The notes beneath the pieces are model-generated. The model was given only the letters and a program-made list of their open reading frames with translations. It did no database searches and was not told where the DNA came from. Positions 45,228 through 55,591 of a stretch of DNA of 64,000 nucleotides are shown here, one piece after another. The stretch's first letter is position 1; every line of letters begins with the position of its first letter. Made by a program: the position numbers and the translations under genes. The stretch lies in assembly GCF_007860125.1 (NCBI RefSeq), contig NZ_SJPW01000007.1, positions 538,526-602,525 of the forward strand, read 5' to 3'. The stretch comes from Rubripirellula tenax (GTDB lineage Bacteria; Planctomycetota; Planctomycetia; Pirellulales; Pirellulaceae).

Positions 45228-46994
45228 ATGTCTTCGGATGAATCCTTGGCGGCGATCAATCGCCAACTTGATGACCTTCACGGTGCACGCCCTCAATCTT
45301 TTTTGAATGGCCGCGACGGTGGAGCGATGTTTTGGCTAGTTTGCCTGCTGCCGACGTTGCCATTTTTGCTGGTCTATTTGTACGGGTTCGCGGGCGCGAG
45401 CGAGTTTGCATACGTGCCGCTTGCCTTTCTGCTTCCGGTTGGTCTGTATTTCCTTCGTGCCGACGGAGCGATCCGTCGCCCGCAGACGGCCAAGGGCTGG
45501 TTTCCGATCATCGTGGCGATGGTGTCCGTTGCATTGGCCGTGGTGCTGTCCTACCCATGGTTTTCGGTAGTCGGATTTGTCTTGATCGCGGGTTCGTTCC
45601 TGAGTCACGTTCCGGGAAAGTTGCGAAAATCGCTTGTCTATTTGACCGCGCCGCTACTGTCGATCTTGAAGCCGCCGTTTCAGCTCGATGCCTTCGTCAC
45701 CGGGTGGGTGCATCGGCAAACCGCGTGGTATTCGAGCATCTTTTTGGATTTTCTAGAAATCCCTCACTCGATCAACGGAAATGCGATCCAGCTTTTCGAA
45801 TTGGAAATTTTGACCAGTGATGTCAATGCAGGCTTCATTTCTGTCTACGCCATTCTGTTTCTCGCATTCGCGATGATGGCGTGGAAACGGGTGAGCCTCT
45901 GGCTGGTGCCTGCGTACGCCATTGCGGCCGTCATGACGACAATCGCAATCAATTCGGTTCGTATCGTGGTGCACGTTTTTGCGATCCAATCTTTGGAGAT
46001 CGAAATCACAGAAGGCTGGAGAGCCGCAGCCGTTACCGCGGTAACCACCGCGTTAGCGTTTGCCGTTTTGTACTCGTTCCATTTTCTAATCACGGCCTTC
46101 TTTCACTTTATCGAACCGAACCGTGAAGCCGGCGTGAACCCACTGATCTACGTGTGGAATCAGTCTTCGTACATGAACGAGAATCGTGCGTTCGAAGAAA
46201 TGTCTCGGTTCCAATCTCGCGAACGTGACGGCGAAAGGACGTTGATGTCAAAGTCAGCTTGGGTTGCGATCGTGGCATCCGGCTTGGTCTTGGCGTCGTT
46301 GTCCACATTCCAGGCCTTTCGCGCATCCCCGTCGACGGACGAGAGTGTGTTGGCTACCGAACCACTGTTGATACCGGACGAAAGCCTTTTCACTTCGGTT
46401 GAAGGTGTGTCGACGAAAATCGAATCTCATGATTTTGTTTTGTCGGAAGCTTTCCAGGGCGGCTCGATGCGAAGTGATACGTGGGAGGGCACCTACGGCA
46501 AATCCAGCGTGAAAATCCAGATAACCCAACCGTTGGTCGGTTGGTGGGAACTGTCGAATGGATACAAGCAACTCGGTTGGGAAATTCTTGACCGCGACAC
46601 CATCGATGTGACGGAGGACGGCTTCGCCATCGAAGAAGACGATCCTACACATTTGGCGATGCCGTTTGTGTACGCTCGCCTACGTCAAACAGAGCCCGAA
46701 GAGTTGCAAAGTTACCTATTCTTTTCGTCCGTCGATTCGGCCGGCCTGATCGGTGGAGCACCCACCGCATTTGAATCCTTCGGAAAACGACTTCGGCGGC
46801 GGATGGGTTTAAGCGCAGACAACCTTGAAGCGGTTGCGATGATTCAGATGTGGGTCGTATCGGCCGATCGGTTGTCACCGTCAGATTTACGTGAACTGCG
46901 CGTTGCGTTCGTCAAGTATCGCGATGCGTTGTCTGCCAAACTTCGCGGACCCAAGAAATCCGACACATTTATGACAACGGAGGCGTCGCAATGA
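45228..46994 (+). CDS. Degenerate exosortase fused to an EpsI-like domain (predicted pseudoenzyme)
   Basis: 588 residues. It shares the whole plan of the protein at 38804: about eight helices, a linker, a last helix (about 347-365), and a periplasmic EpsI-like tail with QPLVGWWELSNGYKQLGWEI. Across the catalytic core the two align without gaps at an offset of 10. SSIFLD is shared and Arg245 (INSVRIVVHV) is kept. But the Cys position is Asn200 (TSDVNAGFIS), and the two His positions are Arg265 and Ala266 (EGWRAAAVT). Catalysis of the known type is therefore unlikely. The frame is intact, so it is probably expressed as a regulator, chaperone or scaffold. Its stop overlaps the next TPR gene. Confidence 0.85.
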   Translation: MSSDESLAAINRQLDDLHGARPQSFLNGRDGGAMFWLVCLLPTLPFLLVYLYGFAGASEFAYVPLAFLLPVGLYFLRADGAIRRPQTAKGWFPIIVAMVSVALAVVLSYPWFSVVGFVLIAGSFLSHVPGKLRKSLVYLTAPLLSILKPPFQLDAFVTGWVHRQTAWYSSIFLDFLEIPHSINGNAIQLFELEILTSDVNAGFISVYAILFLAFAMMAWKRVSLWLVPAYAIAAVMTTIAINSVRIVVHVFAIQSLEIEITEGWRAAAVTAVTTALAFAVLYSFHFLITAFFHFIEPNREAGVNPLIYVWNQSSYMNENRAFEEMSRFQSRERDGERTLMSKSAWVAIVASGLVLASLSTFQAFRASPSTDESVLATEPLLIPDESLFTSVEGVSTKIESHDFVLSEAFQGGSMRSDTWEGTYGKSSVKIQITQPLVGWWELSNGYKQLGWEILDRDTIDVTEDGFAIEEDDPTHLAMPFVYARLRQTEPEELQSYLFFSSVDSAGLIGGAPTAFESFGKRLRRRMGLSADNLEAVAMIQMWVVSADRLSPSDLRELRVAFVKYRDALSAKLRGPKKSDTFMTTEASQ

Positions 46995-48568
46995 GCGAGT
47001 ATTTGAACCCCATCAAGTGGATGCGTTGGGCCAGCCAGTTTGTTTCGAATTGGTTTTTGTCGCTGCCGCTTCGCGATTTGCCCAAGGGCGCACTTGCCAT
47101 CATCGTGGTCGGCGTGATGTTCCTTTGCGCGATCGCGGCTCAGTCGGAAACTTCGGATTGGCGCGGGCGATTGCTTGACCGCCAACTTCAATCTGCGTTC
47201 GAACGCGACGACTTTGGAACTGCGGAACTCGTATTGAATCGCAAGATCCGCAAAGCCCCCAATGATCCGCAGTTGTTGTTCCGCCTTGGGTTGACCAAGG
47301 ACGCATTGAACGAGAAGGAAACCGCATCCAGTTTGATGCGAGACTTAGTCGCGGTGAAGCGACATGATCCCGCGGCGCGATGGTTGTTGCAGAACAAATA
47401 CATCGGGAAAGACTGGGCCAATCTTAGCGAAGAAGAAAAAGCCGAGTTCGGAAGCCTGCTGGCGTTGATTTACAAAGAGGCACCCGATGATGTCTCGATC
47501 AAACAGATGTACGCTGACTATTTGATCGCTTCGATGGACTATTCCAAAGCCATCCCGTTGCTGGATGACCTGGCTCGAACCCAGCCGATGCGAGGACTTC
47601 AAGCAGCCGCCCTTTCACGTGTTCAAGGCAACACGGCGATGGCGGATCGATTGGCGAAGAGAACCTTAGATTCGGTTGAAAAATTGTTCGAAGAAGATCC
47701 AACCAATTCGGTTCTCGCGCTCGCGGTGGCACAGAATCAACTGTTTCTGGAACGCCACGCCGAAGCCGTACGAACGCTCGAACGCGGTATCACGCGAGCA
47801 AAGTCCGACGAAGACAAAGCCCGCTTGTCGATGGCGATGGGCGATTGCATCGTATCTTGGGTCAATTTCATTCAAGCTCAACCGTCAGTCACCAATGCTG
47901 ATCGAATGCGTATTTTGAAGATGCTGCAAGTAGCACTTCGTTTTGCACCCAACAGCCCGCGCGTTTTGACGTTGGTTGCCGACCAAGTGCTTGCAATGAT
48001 GAACGAAGAAGACGAACAGTTGCTAGCCGTTCGCAATGCACTGGTCCAAGGAAGTTCCCCCGGTATCGCTCACTTCATTCGCGGGACGGCGGCCTTGATC
48101 AAGGGCGACATTGCACGGGCGGAAACATCGCTGCAGTTGGCGGCGACCGAGTTGCCGCAGAGCGGCGCGATCTTGAACAACTTGGCGGTTGCCTTGACCA
48201 TGAAAGGCAATGACCACTTGGAACGAGCACTGAAGATCTCGCAACAAGCCATCAGCCAGACTCCGCAAGCGACGCCCCACTTTTTTGAAACGCGGGGCCA
48301 GATCCTGTATCGCCTAGGTCGATTCCAAGAAGCGGTCCCCGATCTCGAACGTGCACTCTCCGTCCCCGACTTGGCAAGAAACGCTCACGTTGCGCTGGCG
48401 GCCTGCTATCAAGAACTCGACGAACCGGAACTTGCCAAATTGCACGCCGAAGCGGCGGAAGAAAACGCCCCCGCTGAAAAGGAAGCAGAGCCAGCGGCGG
48501 TCGAAGATTTCGAAATTGAAATCAAAGAAGAGCAGCCCGAAACGTCCGACGCGGAAAACGCAAAGTGA
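46991..48568 (+). CDS. Membrane-anchored TPR protein following the degenerate exosortase
   Basis: 525 residues, ATG overlapping the upstream stop (ATGA), so translation is coupled. A membrane helix (about 34-52, ALAIIVVGVMFLCAIAA) precedes a chain of TPRs: DFGTAELVLNRKIRKAPNDP, DYSKAIPLLDDLARTQPMR, HAEAVRTLERGITRAKSDED, DIARAETSLQLAATELPQSG and RFQEAVPDLERALSVPD. The C-terminus is Glu/Ala-rich and acidic. No catalytic motif. It probably scaffolds the complex of the degenerate exosortase; TPR proteins are a known element of exosortase/EPS loci. It ends the plus-strand locus at a bidirectional terminator. Confidence 0.87.
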   Translation: MSEYLNPIKWMRWASQFVSNWFLSLPLRDLPKGALAIIVVGVMFLCAIAAQSETSDWRGRLLDRQLQSAFERDDFGTAELVLNRKIRKAPNDPQLLFRLGLTKDALNEKETASSLMRDLVAVKRHDPAARWLLQNKYIGKDWANLSEEEKAEFGSLLALIYKEAPDDVSIKQMYADYLIASMDYSKAIPLLDDLARTQPMRGLQAAALSRVQGNTAMADRLAKRTLDSVEKLFEEDPTNSVLALAVAQNQLFLERHAEAVRTLERGITRAKSDEDKARLSMAMGDCIVSWVNFIQAQPSVTNADRMRILKMLQVALRFAPNSPRVLTLVADQVLAMMNEEDEQLLAVRNALVQGSSPGIAHFIRGTAALIKGDIARAETSLQLAATELPQSGAILNNLAVALTMKGNDHLERALKISQQAISQTPQATPHFFETRGQILYRLGRFQEAVPDLERALSVPDLARNAHVALAACYQELDEPELAKLHAEAAEENAPAEKEAEPAAVEDFEIEIKEEQPETSDAENAK

Positions 48569-48602
48569 GTCTCCGTTGCCACTTGTCTTAGTACCCCAAT
48601 AA

Positions 48603-48630
48603 AAAACGGCCGACATTTGTCGGCCGTTTT
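48603..48630. terminator. Bidirectional terminator between the TPR gene and groEL
   Basis: A run of A, ACGGCCGAC, a short loop, GTCGGCCGT and a run of T form a near-perfect hairpin between two convergent genes. It would work as a rho-independent terminator on both strands. Confidence 0.88.
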
Positions 48631-48634
48631 TCGT

Positions 48635-48694
48635 AGGTCAGGAATTTCTGCCTGACGCGTTTGATCGAATCGGTCGGCGAAGGCCGACCCGATT
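48635..48694. repeat. Palindromic intergenic element (two hairpins) after groEL
   Basis: GTCAGG (48637-48642) pairs with CCTGAC (48651-48656) around AATTTCTG. An adjacent hairpin is GGTCGGC, GAAG, GCCGACC at 48672-48689. The core AGGAATTTCTGCCTGAC closely resembles AGGCATTTCAGCCTAAC at 57960-57976, so this looks like a dispersed palindromic repeat. Confidence 0.6.
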
Positions 48695-48695
48695 C

Positions 48696-50366
<1,671 letters not shown>

Positions 50367-50684
50367 TTACTCGACAACCGCCAAAACGTCGTCTTCTCGC
50401 ATCAACAGGTATTCGACGTCATCAATTTCGACGGTTTCACCTGCATAGCTGCTGAACAACACCATGTCGCCAGACTTCAATTGGCTGGCCGCACGCGTGC
50501 CGTCGTCGAGCAGTTTGCCGCTGCCGATGGCAACGACGGTTCCCCGAGCGGGCTTCTCACGAGCGGAATCGGGAAGCACGATGCCCCCGGCGGTGGTTTC
50601 TTCGCTTTCGACGCGTTGAACGACAATTCGCTCGCCCATTGGTTGCAAACGGACCTTCGACTGTTTTTTCGTGGCTGTTGCCAT
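50367..50684 (-). CDS. groES: Co-chaperonin GroES (Hsp10)
   Basis: 105 residues. Hsp10 features: VRLQPMGERIVVQRVESEET, TAGGIVLPDSAREKPARGTV, VVAIGSGKLLDDG, and KSGDMVLFSSYAGETVEI. It caps the GroEL ring. An AAGG/GGAG ribosome site lies just before the ATG. It is the first gene of the groESL operon. I did not see a CIRCE element in the 280 bases upstream, so HrcA control is not supported by the sequence. Confidence 0.98.
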   Translation of the reverse strand: MATATKKQSKVRLQPMGERIVVQRVESEETTAGGIVLPDSAREKPARGTVVAIGSGKLLDDGTRAASQLKSGDMVLFSSYAGETVEIDDVEYLLMREDDVLAVVE

Positions 50685-50964
50685 CTCCGGGTACCTTCTT
50701 CTTTAGATGATGAAAGGGATGTGAGTGTTTTGATAGAACGCCATTCCGCGCAGCTTTGGCAGGGAAAGCGATGTGAACGTGCCAAAGAGCAATCGCTGTG
50801 CCAGAGACAAAAATGCCGCTGCAAGTCATTTCCAGGCATGGACTTGCGCAACATGGCCTCGTGCCGCACCGAACCTCTTCAACCATTTTGGCAGATCATT
50901 CGGATCGATGATCCCGCGTGACGATTTCACTAACCCCACGGTCGGGCGGGTTCACCCTTTGGGT

Positions 50965-51351
50965 TCATTCAAGTTCATCGGTCGCCAACACATACGCAGT
51001 GGCGTGGGTCCGACAGGCACCCAACGAAACGTGCAGCTTTTCGATCCCGACTTGCTCGGCCCACTGGGCTGCCGATCCGGCCAGGACGATCGTGGGTCCC
51101 TCGCCGGGGCAGACATCGATCTCGATTTCGGTCCAGCGCACACCTTGGTTACGACATCGCATCGCTTTCATCGTGGCCTCTTTCGCCGCCCAACGCTTAG
51201 CAAAGTGTTGCGTCGCGTTGGCCGCGCCAATGCAATACGCGATTTCATTGGCGGTATAAACACGCTCCAAAAATTGCTCGGCGTGCGCTTCGATCATCTT
51301 GGCGATGCGAACGCATTCGACGATTTCCGTTCCGGTACCGAGGATTGGCAT
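50965..51351 (-). CDS. acpS: Holo-[acyl-carrier-protein] synthase
   Basis: 128 residues, the normal size of AcpS. It begins PILGTGTEIVECVRIAKMIE, with Glu in the metal-binding position usually held by Asp (GxDxx). The second signature RWAAKEATMKAM, the WAAKEA motif that binds magnesium and CoA, is intact. It ends in SLGACRTHATAYVLA. It transfers phosphopantetheine from CoA to the Ser of acyl carrier protein for lipid synthesis. It lies 7 bases after trpS on the same strand. The Asp to Glu change is a minor oddity. Confidence 0.92.
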   Translation of the reverse strand: MPILGTGTEIVECVRIAKMIEAHAEQFLERVYTANEIAYCIGAANATQHFAKRWAAKEATMKAMRCRNQGVRWTEIEIDVCPGEGPTIVLAGSAAQWAEQVGIEKLHVSLGACRTHATAYVLATDELE

Positions 51352-51358
51352 AGCAACC

Positions 51359-52336
51359 CTATCTTAACCCACACGCGGTTTGGGCGCGCTGCAAGACATC
51401 GCCGGCGACGTTACGGGCCCGCTCGGCACCCTGCCGCAACGTATCGTGTACGAAATCGAGGTTCTTTTCGAGGTCGGCGCGTTTTTCGCGGGCCGGCGCA
51501 AAGAACGCTTCGCTGGCTTCGGCGATCGCTTTCTTAACTTCGCCATACCCGAAGCCACCACGCCGGTACGTCGCAGCCATCGCTTCGATGTCAGCGTCCG
51601 AGGCAAACAAGCGGTACAGATCGAAAAGATGATCGCCTTCGGGATCCTTGGGATCTTCCATGGCACGGCTATCCGTCGTGATCCGCATGATCTGCTTGCT
51701 GATCGTCTTGACGGTGTCCAGGTTCTCGTCACAGAACAACGGCAGCGTGTTGTCGTAGCTCTTGCTCATCTTTTGCCCGTCCGTTCCAGGCACCTTGGCC
51801 CCATTTTCGAGCGTCTTGGCTTTGGGAAGTACGAACGTCTCACCAAATAAGTGATTGAAGCTGCCGGCCAAGTCTCGACAGACTTCGATGTGCTGAACCT
51901 GGTCTTCGCCGACGGGCACGATTTCCGCGTCGTAAGCCAAAATATCGGCCGACATCAGCACCGGGTACGTGAACAGACCTGCGTCGGCGACTAATCCTTT
52001 CGCCTTCTTTTCTTTGTACGCGTGACACCGTTCGAGCAGTCCCATCGGTGCGCCCGAAAGCAGAATCCAATTCAGCTCGCTGACCTCGGGAACGTGCGAT
52101 TGGACGAACATCGTCGCCTTCGCGGGATCCAGTCCAAGCGCGAGCAGGTCGAGCGCCGCATCGATCACAAACCCACGAAGCCTGGCCGGGTCACGGACCG
52201 TCGTTAAGGCGTGCAGGTCGGCGATGAAATAAAACCCATCGTTGTCTTCTTGCAGGTCAATGTACTGGCGAATGGCGCCAAAGAAGTTGCCCCAGTGGGG
52301 ACGGCCGGTGGGCTGGATTCCAGAAAGTACGCGCAT
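51359..52336 (-). CDS. trpS: Tryptophan-tRNA ligase
   Basis: 325 residues from ATG 52336. The frame stays open to 52516 but the extension encodes Gly-His-Arg repeats from a DNA tandem repeat and is not part of the enzyme. Class I synthetase features: [20 protein letters not shown] (HIGH-like HWGN), [31 protein letters not shown] and the KMSKS loop in [11 protein letters not shown]. It charges tRNA-Trp. Length matches bacterial TrpS. Neighbours are tatD upstream and acpS downstream on the same strand. Confidence 0.96.
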   Translation of the reverse strand: MRVLSGIQPTGRPHWGNFFGAIRQYIDLQEDNDGFYFIADLHALTTVRDPARLRGFVIDAALDLLALGLDPAKATMFVQSHVPEVSELNWILLSGAPMGLLERCHAYKEKKAKGLVADAGLFTYPVLMSADILAYDAEIVPVGEDQVQHIEVCRDLAGSFNHLFGETFVLPKAKTLENGAKVPGTDGQKMSKSYDNTLPLFCDENLDTVKTISKQIMRITTDSRAMEDPKDPEGDHLFDLYRLFASDADIEAMAATYRRGGFGYGEVKKAIAEASEAFFAPAREKRADLEKNLDFVHDTLRQGAERARNVAGDVLQRAQTACGLR

Positions 52337-52392
52337 GGGAACCGGAATAGGTATTAGGGAACAGGTTTTAGGTATTAGGAAACGGGTGCCCC

Positions 52393-52437
52393 GGTGACCC
52401 CGGTGACCCCGGTGACCCCGGTGACCCCGGTGACCTC
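52393..52437. repeat. 9-bp tandem repeat between tatD and trpS
   Basis: Four GGTGACCCC units plus a variant GGTGACCTC lie in the 103-base gap between the tatD stop and the trpS start, with a decayed copy just before. A simple VNTR; it may affect transcription or mRNA structure ahead of trpS. Confidence 0.88.
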
Positions 52438-52439
52438 GC

Positions 52440-53219
52440 TTAGGGTAACTGGAAAAGTCGCTTGGCGTTTTCGGTGGTGACACCCGCCAAGTATTCGGCC
52501 GTGACACCGCGGACATCCGCTAAGCACCGCAGCGTGTGTTCGACACGCGCGGGTTCGTTGGGCCGCTTGCCTCGCAGCGGCTCGGGGCTCAGGTACGGCG
52601 AATCGGTCTCGATCAGCAAGCGGTCCTCGGGGACTTGTCGCGCAACATCACGCAGTTCTTCGCTCTTTTTGAACGTTACCATTCCGGCGAAGCTGATGTG
52701 CAGATCCAACGTCAAAAATTGATCTGCCAACGCCATCGAACCGGTGAACGAGTGCATGATTCCGGGCGGCACGGTCGATTGCCGAGCCAGTTGTTCGTAA
52801 ATCAGATCGCCGCTCTCACGCATGTGGATCACAACGGGCAGTTTCGTCTCGCGGCACAATTGCAAGTGGCGATCGAAGTATTCGTGCTGGTCGGCGATCG
52901 GCGTGTCGTCCCAATAGCAATCCAGCCCCGTTTCACCAACACCGCGAACGCCCGGATAGCCGGCAAGTTCTTCAATGATCGCAAAATCACCGTCGGCAGC
53001 CTCGGCAACGGAATTGGGTTGAATACCGACGACGGCGTACAAGTACCCTGGATACTGGGCCGCCAACTCGCAAGCCCTGCGACTGGTCGCGACATCGATC
53101 CCAATGACTCCGATGCCCGTGACGCCGACGGCACGTGCTCGATCGATGATATCGTCGACACCGTCGGCAAACGTATCGGAATTCAGGTGCGCGTGTGTGT
53201 CAAAAAGGTTCAACGTCAT
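52440..53219 (-). CDS. tatD: TatD family metal-dependent hydrolase/DNase
   Basis: 259 residues from ATG 53219; the open frame extends to 54077 antisense within cdsA, which is a shadow. TatD motifs: [14 protein letters not shown] (HxH metal ligands), [51 protein letters not shown], and [17 protein letters not shown]. These enzymes are Mg-dependent 3'-5' exonucleases of DNA quality control. It lies five bases after cdsA and probably shares its transcript. Confidence 0.94.
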   Translation of the reverse strand: MTLNLFDTHAHLNSDTFADGVDDIIDRARAVGVTGIGVIGIDVATSRRACELAAQYPGYLYAVVGIQPNSVAEAADGDFAIIEELAGYPGVRGVGETGLDCYWDDTPIADQHEYFDRHLQLCRETKLPVVIHMRESGDLIYEQLARQSTVPPGIMHSFTGSMALADQFLTLDLHISFAGMVTFKKSEELRDVARQVPEDRLLIETDSPYLSPEPLRGKRPNEPARVEHTLRCLADVRGVTAEYLAGVTTENAKRLFQLP

Positions 53220-53224
53220 CGGTA

Positions 53225-54259
53225 TCAGGCTGACCAAAAGAAACGGGTCAAGTGGTAAAACACAGGCGCGGCGAAACAGATGTTGTCGATCTGGTCGAGC
53301 ACACCGGCGTGCCCTTGCACCAACGTCCCCGTATCGGTGACGCCACGGTCGCGTTTGATCGCGCTCATCGTCATCGTTCCCGCACTGGCCATCACCGTGG
53401 CGACGGCCCCCAGAATGCCCGCCTCCCACGGATAAAACGGCGTTGCCCAATACAGTGCGGCCGCGACCAATCCGGTGGTCACCATCGACCCGACAAAGCC
53501 TTCCCAGGTTCGCGAAGAATTGATGCGTTCGGCGATCATATGACGCCCGGCCAACTTGCCCCATGCTCGTTCGAATACTGAAGCCAATTGAGCGATCAGC
53601 ACGAAAAAGACCAGGACGCTGGCCGTGCTGCCCTTCCAAACGGTGCCGTCGGTCTGCACCAATCTCAAGTCCAAAAGGGCAGGCGCGTAACTGAGCGAAT
53701 AGACACAAATCAGCAGGCCAAACTGAATCTTGGCGCATCGTTCCAAAAACCGTTTGTAGTCGCCCGCAATCGCCGCTCGCGCGGGAATGAACAAGCTGGC
53801 GTATACGGGAATCATGATGCTGTAGAAATCGTAGTAGTCGATCCCTTTGTGACCGCCCAACGATCCTGGGGGCGTGCTGCCTAGCGCGATCAAAACGTAT
53901 TGCAATGGCGTGAAGATGAAGAACACCCAAAACAAGGTTCGGTGGTCGCCACGCCGCGTCGGCGTCATCGTGATGAATTCGCGCAGTGCCCAAAACGACA
54001 CCAGCCCGAACATCATCACGACACCGATACGCCCCAACAACAAACCAAAGGTGAAGATGGCGACCATCATCCACCACACTCGCAGCTTGTGATTGAAACG
54101 GCGAACGATCGCCGACTCGATACCGATCTTCTCACGGCGCGCAAGAATCAGACCCACGATCGACGCAATCACGAGCGTCCCCAGGATCACCGCCAACAGG
54201 ATGTAGATCCGGGGGTCGCTCCACTGCGACGTTGCCAGTTGGGCCACGATCCATGCCAT
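53225..54259 (-). CDS. cdsA: Phosphatidate cytidylyltransferase
   Basis: 344 residues from ATG 54259 (a TTG at 54265 is possible). About eight membrane helices; the C-terminal signature MSAIKRDRGVTDTGTLVQGH with AGVLDQIDNICFAAPVFYH matches the CdsA pattern. RTWEGFVGSMVTTG precedes it. It makes CDP-diacylglycerol from phosphatidate and CTP at the inner membrane, the branch point of phospholipid synthesis. The signature is slightly degenerate compared with E. coli (QGHAG for PGHGG). It lies directly after leuB, two bases apart. Confidence 0.92.
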   Translation of the reverse strand: MAWIVAQLATSQWSDPRIYILLAVILGTLVIASIVGLILARREKIGIESAIVRRFNHKLRVWWMMVAIFTFGLLLGRIGVVMMFGLVSFWALREFITMTPTRRGDHRTLFWVFFIFTPLQYVLIALGSTPPGSLGGHKGIDYYDFYSIMIPVYASLFIPARAAIAGDYKRFLERCAKIQFGLLICVYSLSYAPALLDLRLVQTDGTVWKGSTASVLVFFVLIAQLASVFERAWGKLAGRHMIAERINSSRTWEGFVGSMVTTGLVAAALYWATPFYPWEAGILGAVATVMASAGTMTMSAIKRDRGVTDTGTLVQGHAGVLDQIDNICFAAPVFYHLTRFFWSA

Positions 54260-54261
54260 TT

Positions 54262-55335
54262 TCAAACGCTCAATCGCTCGATGACCGCGGCGCCCATGGC
54301 GGTGGTGCTGATCGAATCAACACCACGAGCGATGTCGGCGGTCCTCAATCCGTCCGCCAAAACACGACCGACGGCGGCTTCGATGGCGTCGGCTTCGGTC
54401 GGCATGTTGCACGAATGACGCAGCATCATTGCAGCGGCCAGAATCGTCGCCAACGGATTGGCGATGCCCTTACCGGCAATGTCGGGCGCCGAGCCGTGAA
54501 TGGGCTCGTACAAACCGGGGCCTCCGTCGCCCAGCGATGCGCTGGGCAACATGCCAAGTGATCCAGGCAACATCGATGCTTCGTCGGTCAGAATGTCGCC
54601 GAACATATTGCCGGTCACGACCACATCGAAGTCTCTCGGCCGATTGATCAAGTGCATCGCCATCGAATCCACCAAGACGACGTCGTACTTCACGTCCGGA
54701 AATTCTTCTGCCATCACCCGCGCGGCAACTTGCCGCCACAAACGGCTCGGTTCCAGCACGTTCGCTTTATCGACACTGGTCAAGCGACCGTCGCGGCCTT
54801 GGGCGGCCTTGGCAGCCAAACGAACGATGCGTTCGACTTCGGGAACGCTGTAAACCATCGACTGGAATGCCGATTCCGTTGCGCCGCTGCCGGTGCGTCC
54901 GGACGGGCCGAAGTAAATGCCACCGGTCAATTCTCTTAGAAACAGAATGTCGGTGCCTTCGATGATTTCTCGCTTCAACGGCGATGCATCGACCAATTCC
55001 TTGAACAACTTGATGGGGCGCAGGTTGGCAAACAACCCAAGTTCCCTGCGAATCTTCAACAGCCCGGCTTCGGGCCGTGTCTTTGCCGAGGGATCGTCCC
55101 ATTTGGGACCACCCACGGCCCCCAACAGAATCGCGTCGGCCGCACGACAGGCATCCAGCGTTTCGGGCGGAAGAGGATCACCGCAAGTGTCGATCGCGAT
55201 GCCGCCAATGATGTGGGATGCGAAAGAAAATTCGTGGTTGAACAAACCGGCAACGGCAACCAGGACCGTGCGAGCTTGTTCGACAATTTCGGGGCCGATG
55301 CCATCACCGGGCAGCAGGACAAAGTGAGCTTTCAA
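54262..55335 (-). CDS. leuB: 3-isopropylmalate dehydrogenase
   Basis: 357 residues from TTG 55335, which gives the standard start [20 protein letters not shown]. Other family features are [37 protein letters not shown] [34 protein letters not shown], and [20 protein letters not shown] with metal-binding Asp. It oxidises and decarboxylates 3-isopropylmalate in leucine synthesis. It leads a minus-strand run with cdsA, tatD, trpS and acpS, an unusual mixture of pathways. Confidence 0.96.
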   Translation of the reverse strand: MKAHFVLLPGDGIGPEIVEQARTVLVAVAGLFNHEFSFASHIIGGIAIDTCGDPLPPETLDACRAADAILLGAVGGPKWDDPSAKTRPEAGLLKIRRELGLFANLRPIKLFKELVDASPLKREIIEGTDILFLRELTGGIYFGPSGRTGSGATESAFQSMVYSVPEVERIVRLAAKAAQGRDGRLTSVDKANVLEPSRLWRQVAARVMAEEFPDVKYDVVLVDSMAMHLINRPRDFDVVVTGNMFGDILTDEASMLPGSLGMLPSASLGDGGPGLYEPIHGSAPDIAGKGIANPLATILAAAMMLRHSCNMPTEADAIEAAVGRVLADGLRTADIARGVDSISTTAMGAAVIERLSV

Positions 55336-55591
55336 CGTCGGTCGCTCTTGGATTGGAAGGGATGGGGAGCGGAAAGGGGATGTCGGTACGTCGCCCCCAA
55401 TCTAGCCCAGCGATGTCAAGAAAAGTAGCCGCGGACGCGGGCCGCACAATCCGGACGACCAATACAGCTTGCCCGCCTTGGCTGATCGGCAGTCTTACCC
55501 GTGATTTGGTCGCTGCGTGGCCAGATGGAGCGACCAAGACTTTGGCAAGTCGTTTTCTCCGACGAAGCCCCTCCTTTTGCTGACCTCACGC

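Noticed and set aside
50685..50964. CIRCE heat-shock element before groES
   Set aside because: No TTAGCACTC-N9-GAGTGCTAA-like inverted repeat seen.
50773..51537. 254-codon plus-strand open frame
   Set aside because: Antisense to acpS and the groES upstream region; no homology features.
52337..52516. TrpS extension with Gly-His-Arg repeats
   Set aside because: Produced by reading the 9-bp DNA repeat; TrpS starts normally at 52336.
53220..54077. N-terminal extension of tatD
   Set aside because: Lies in another frame of cdsA, Arg/His-rich and not protein-like; TatD starts normally at 53219.
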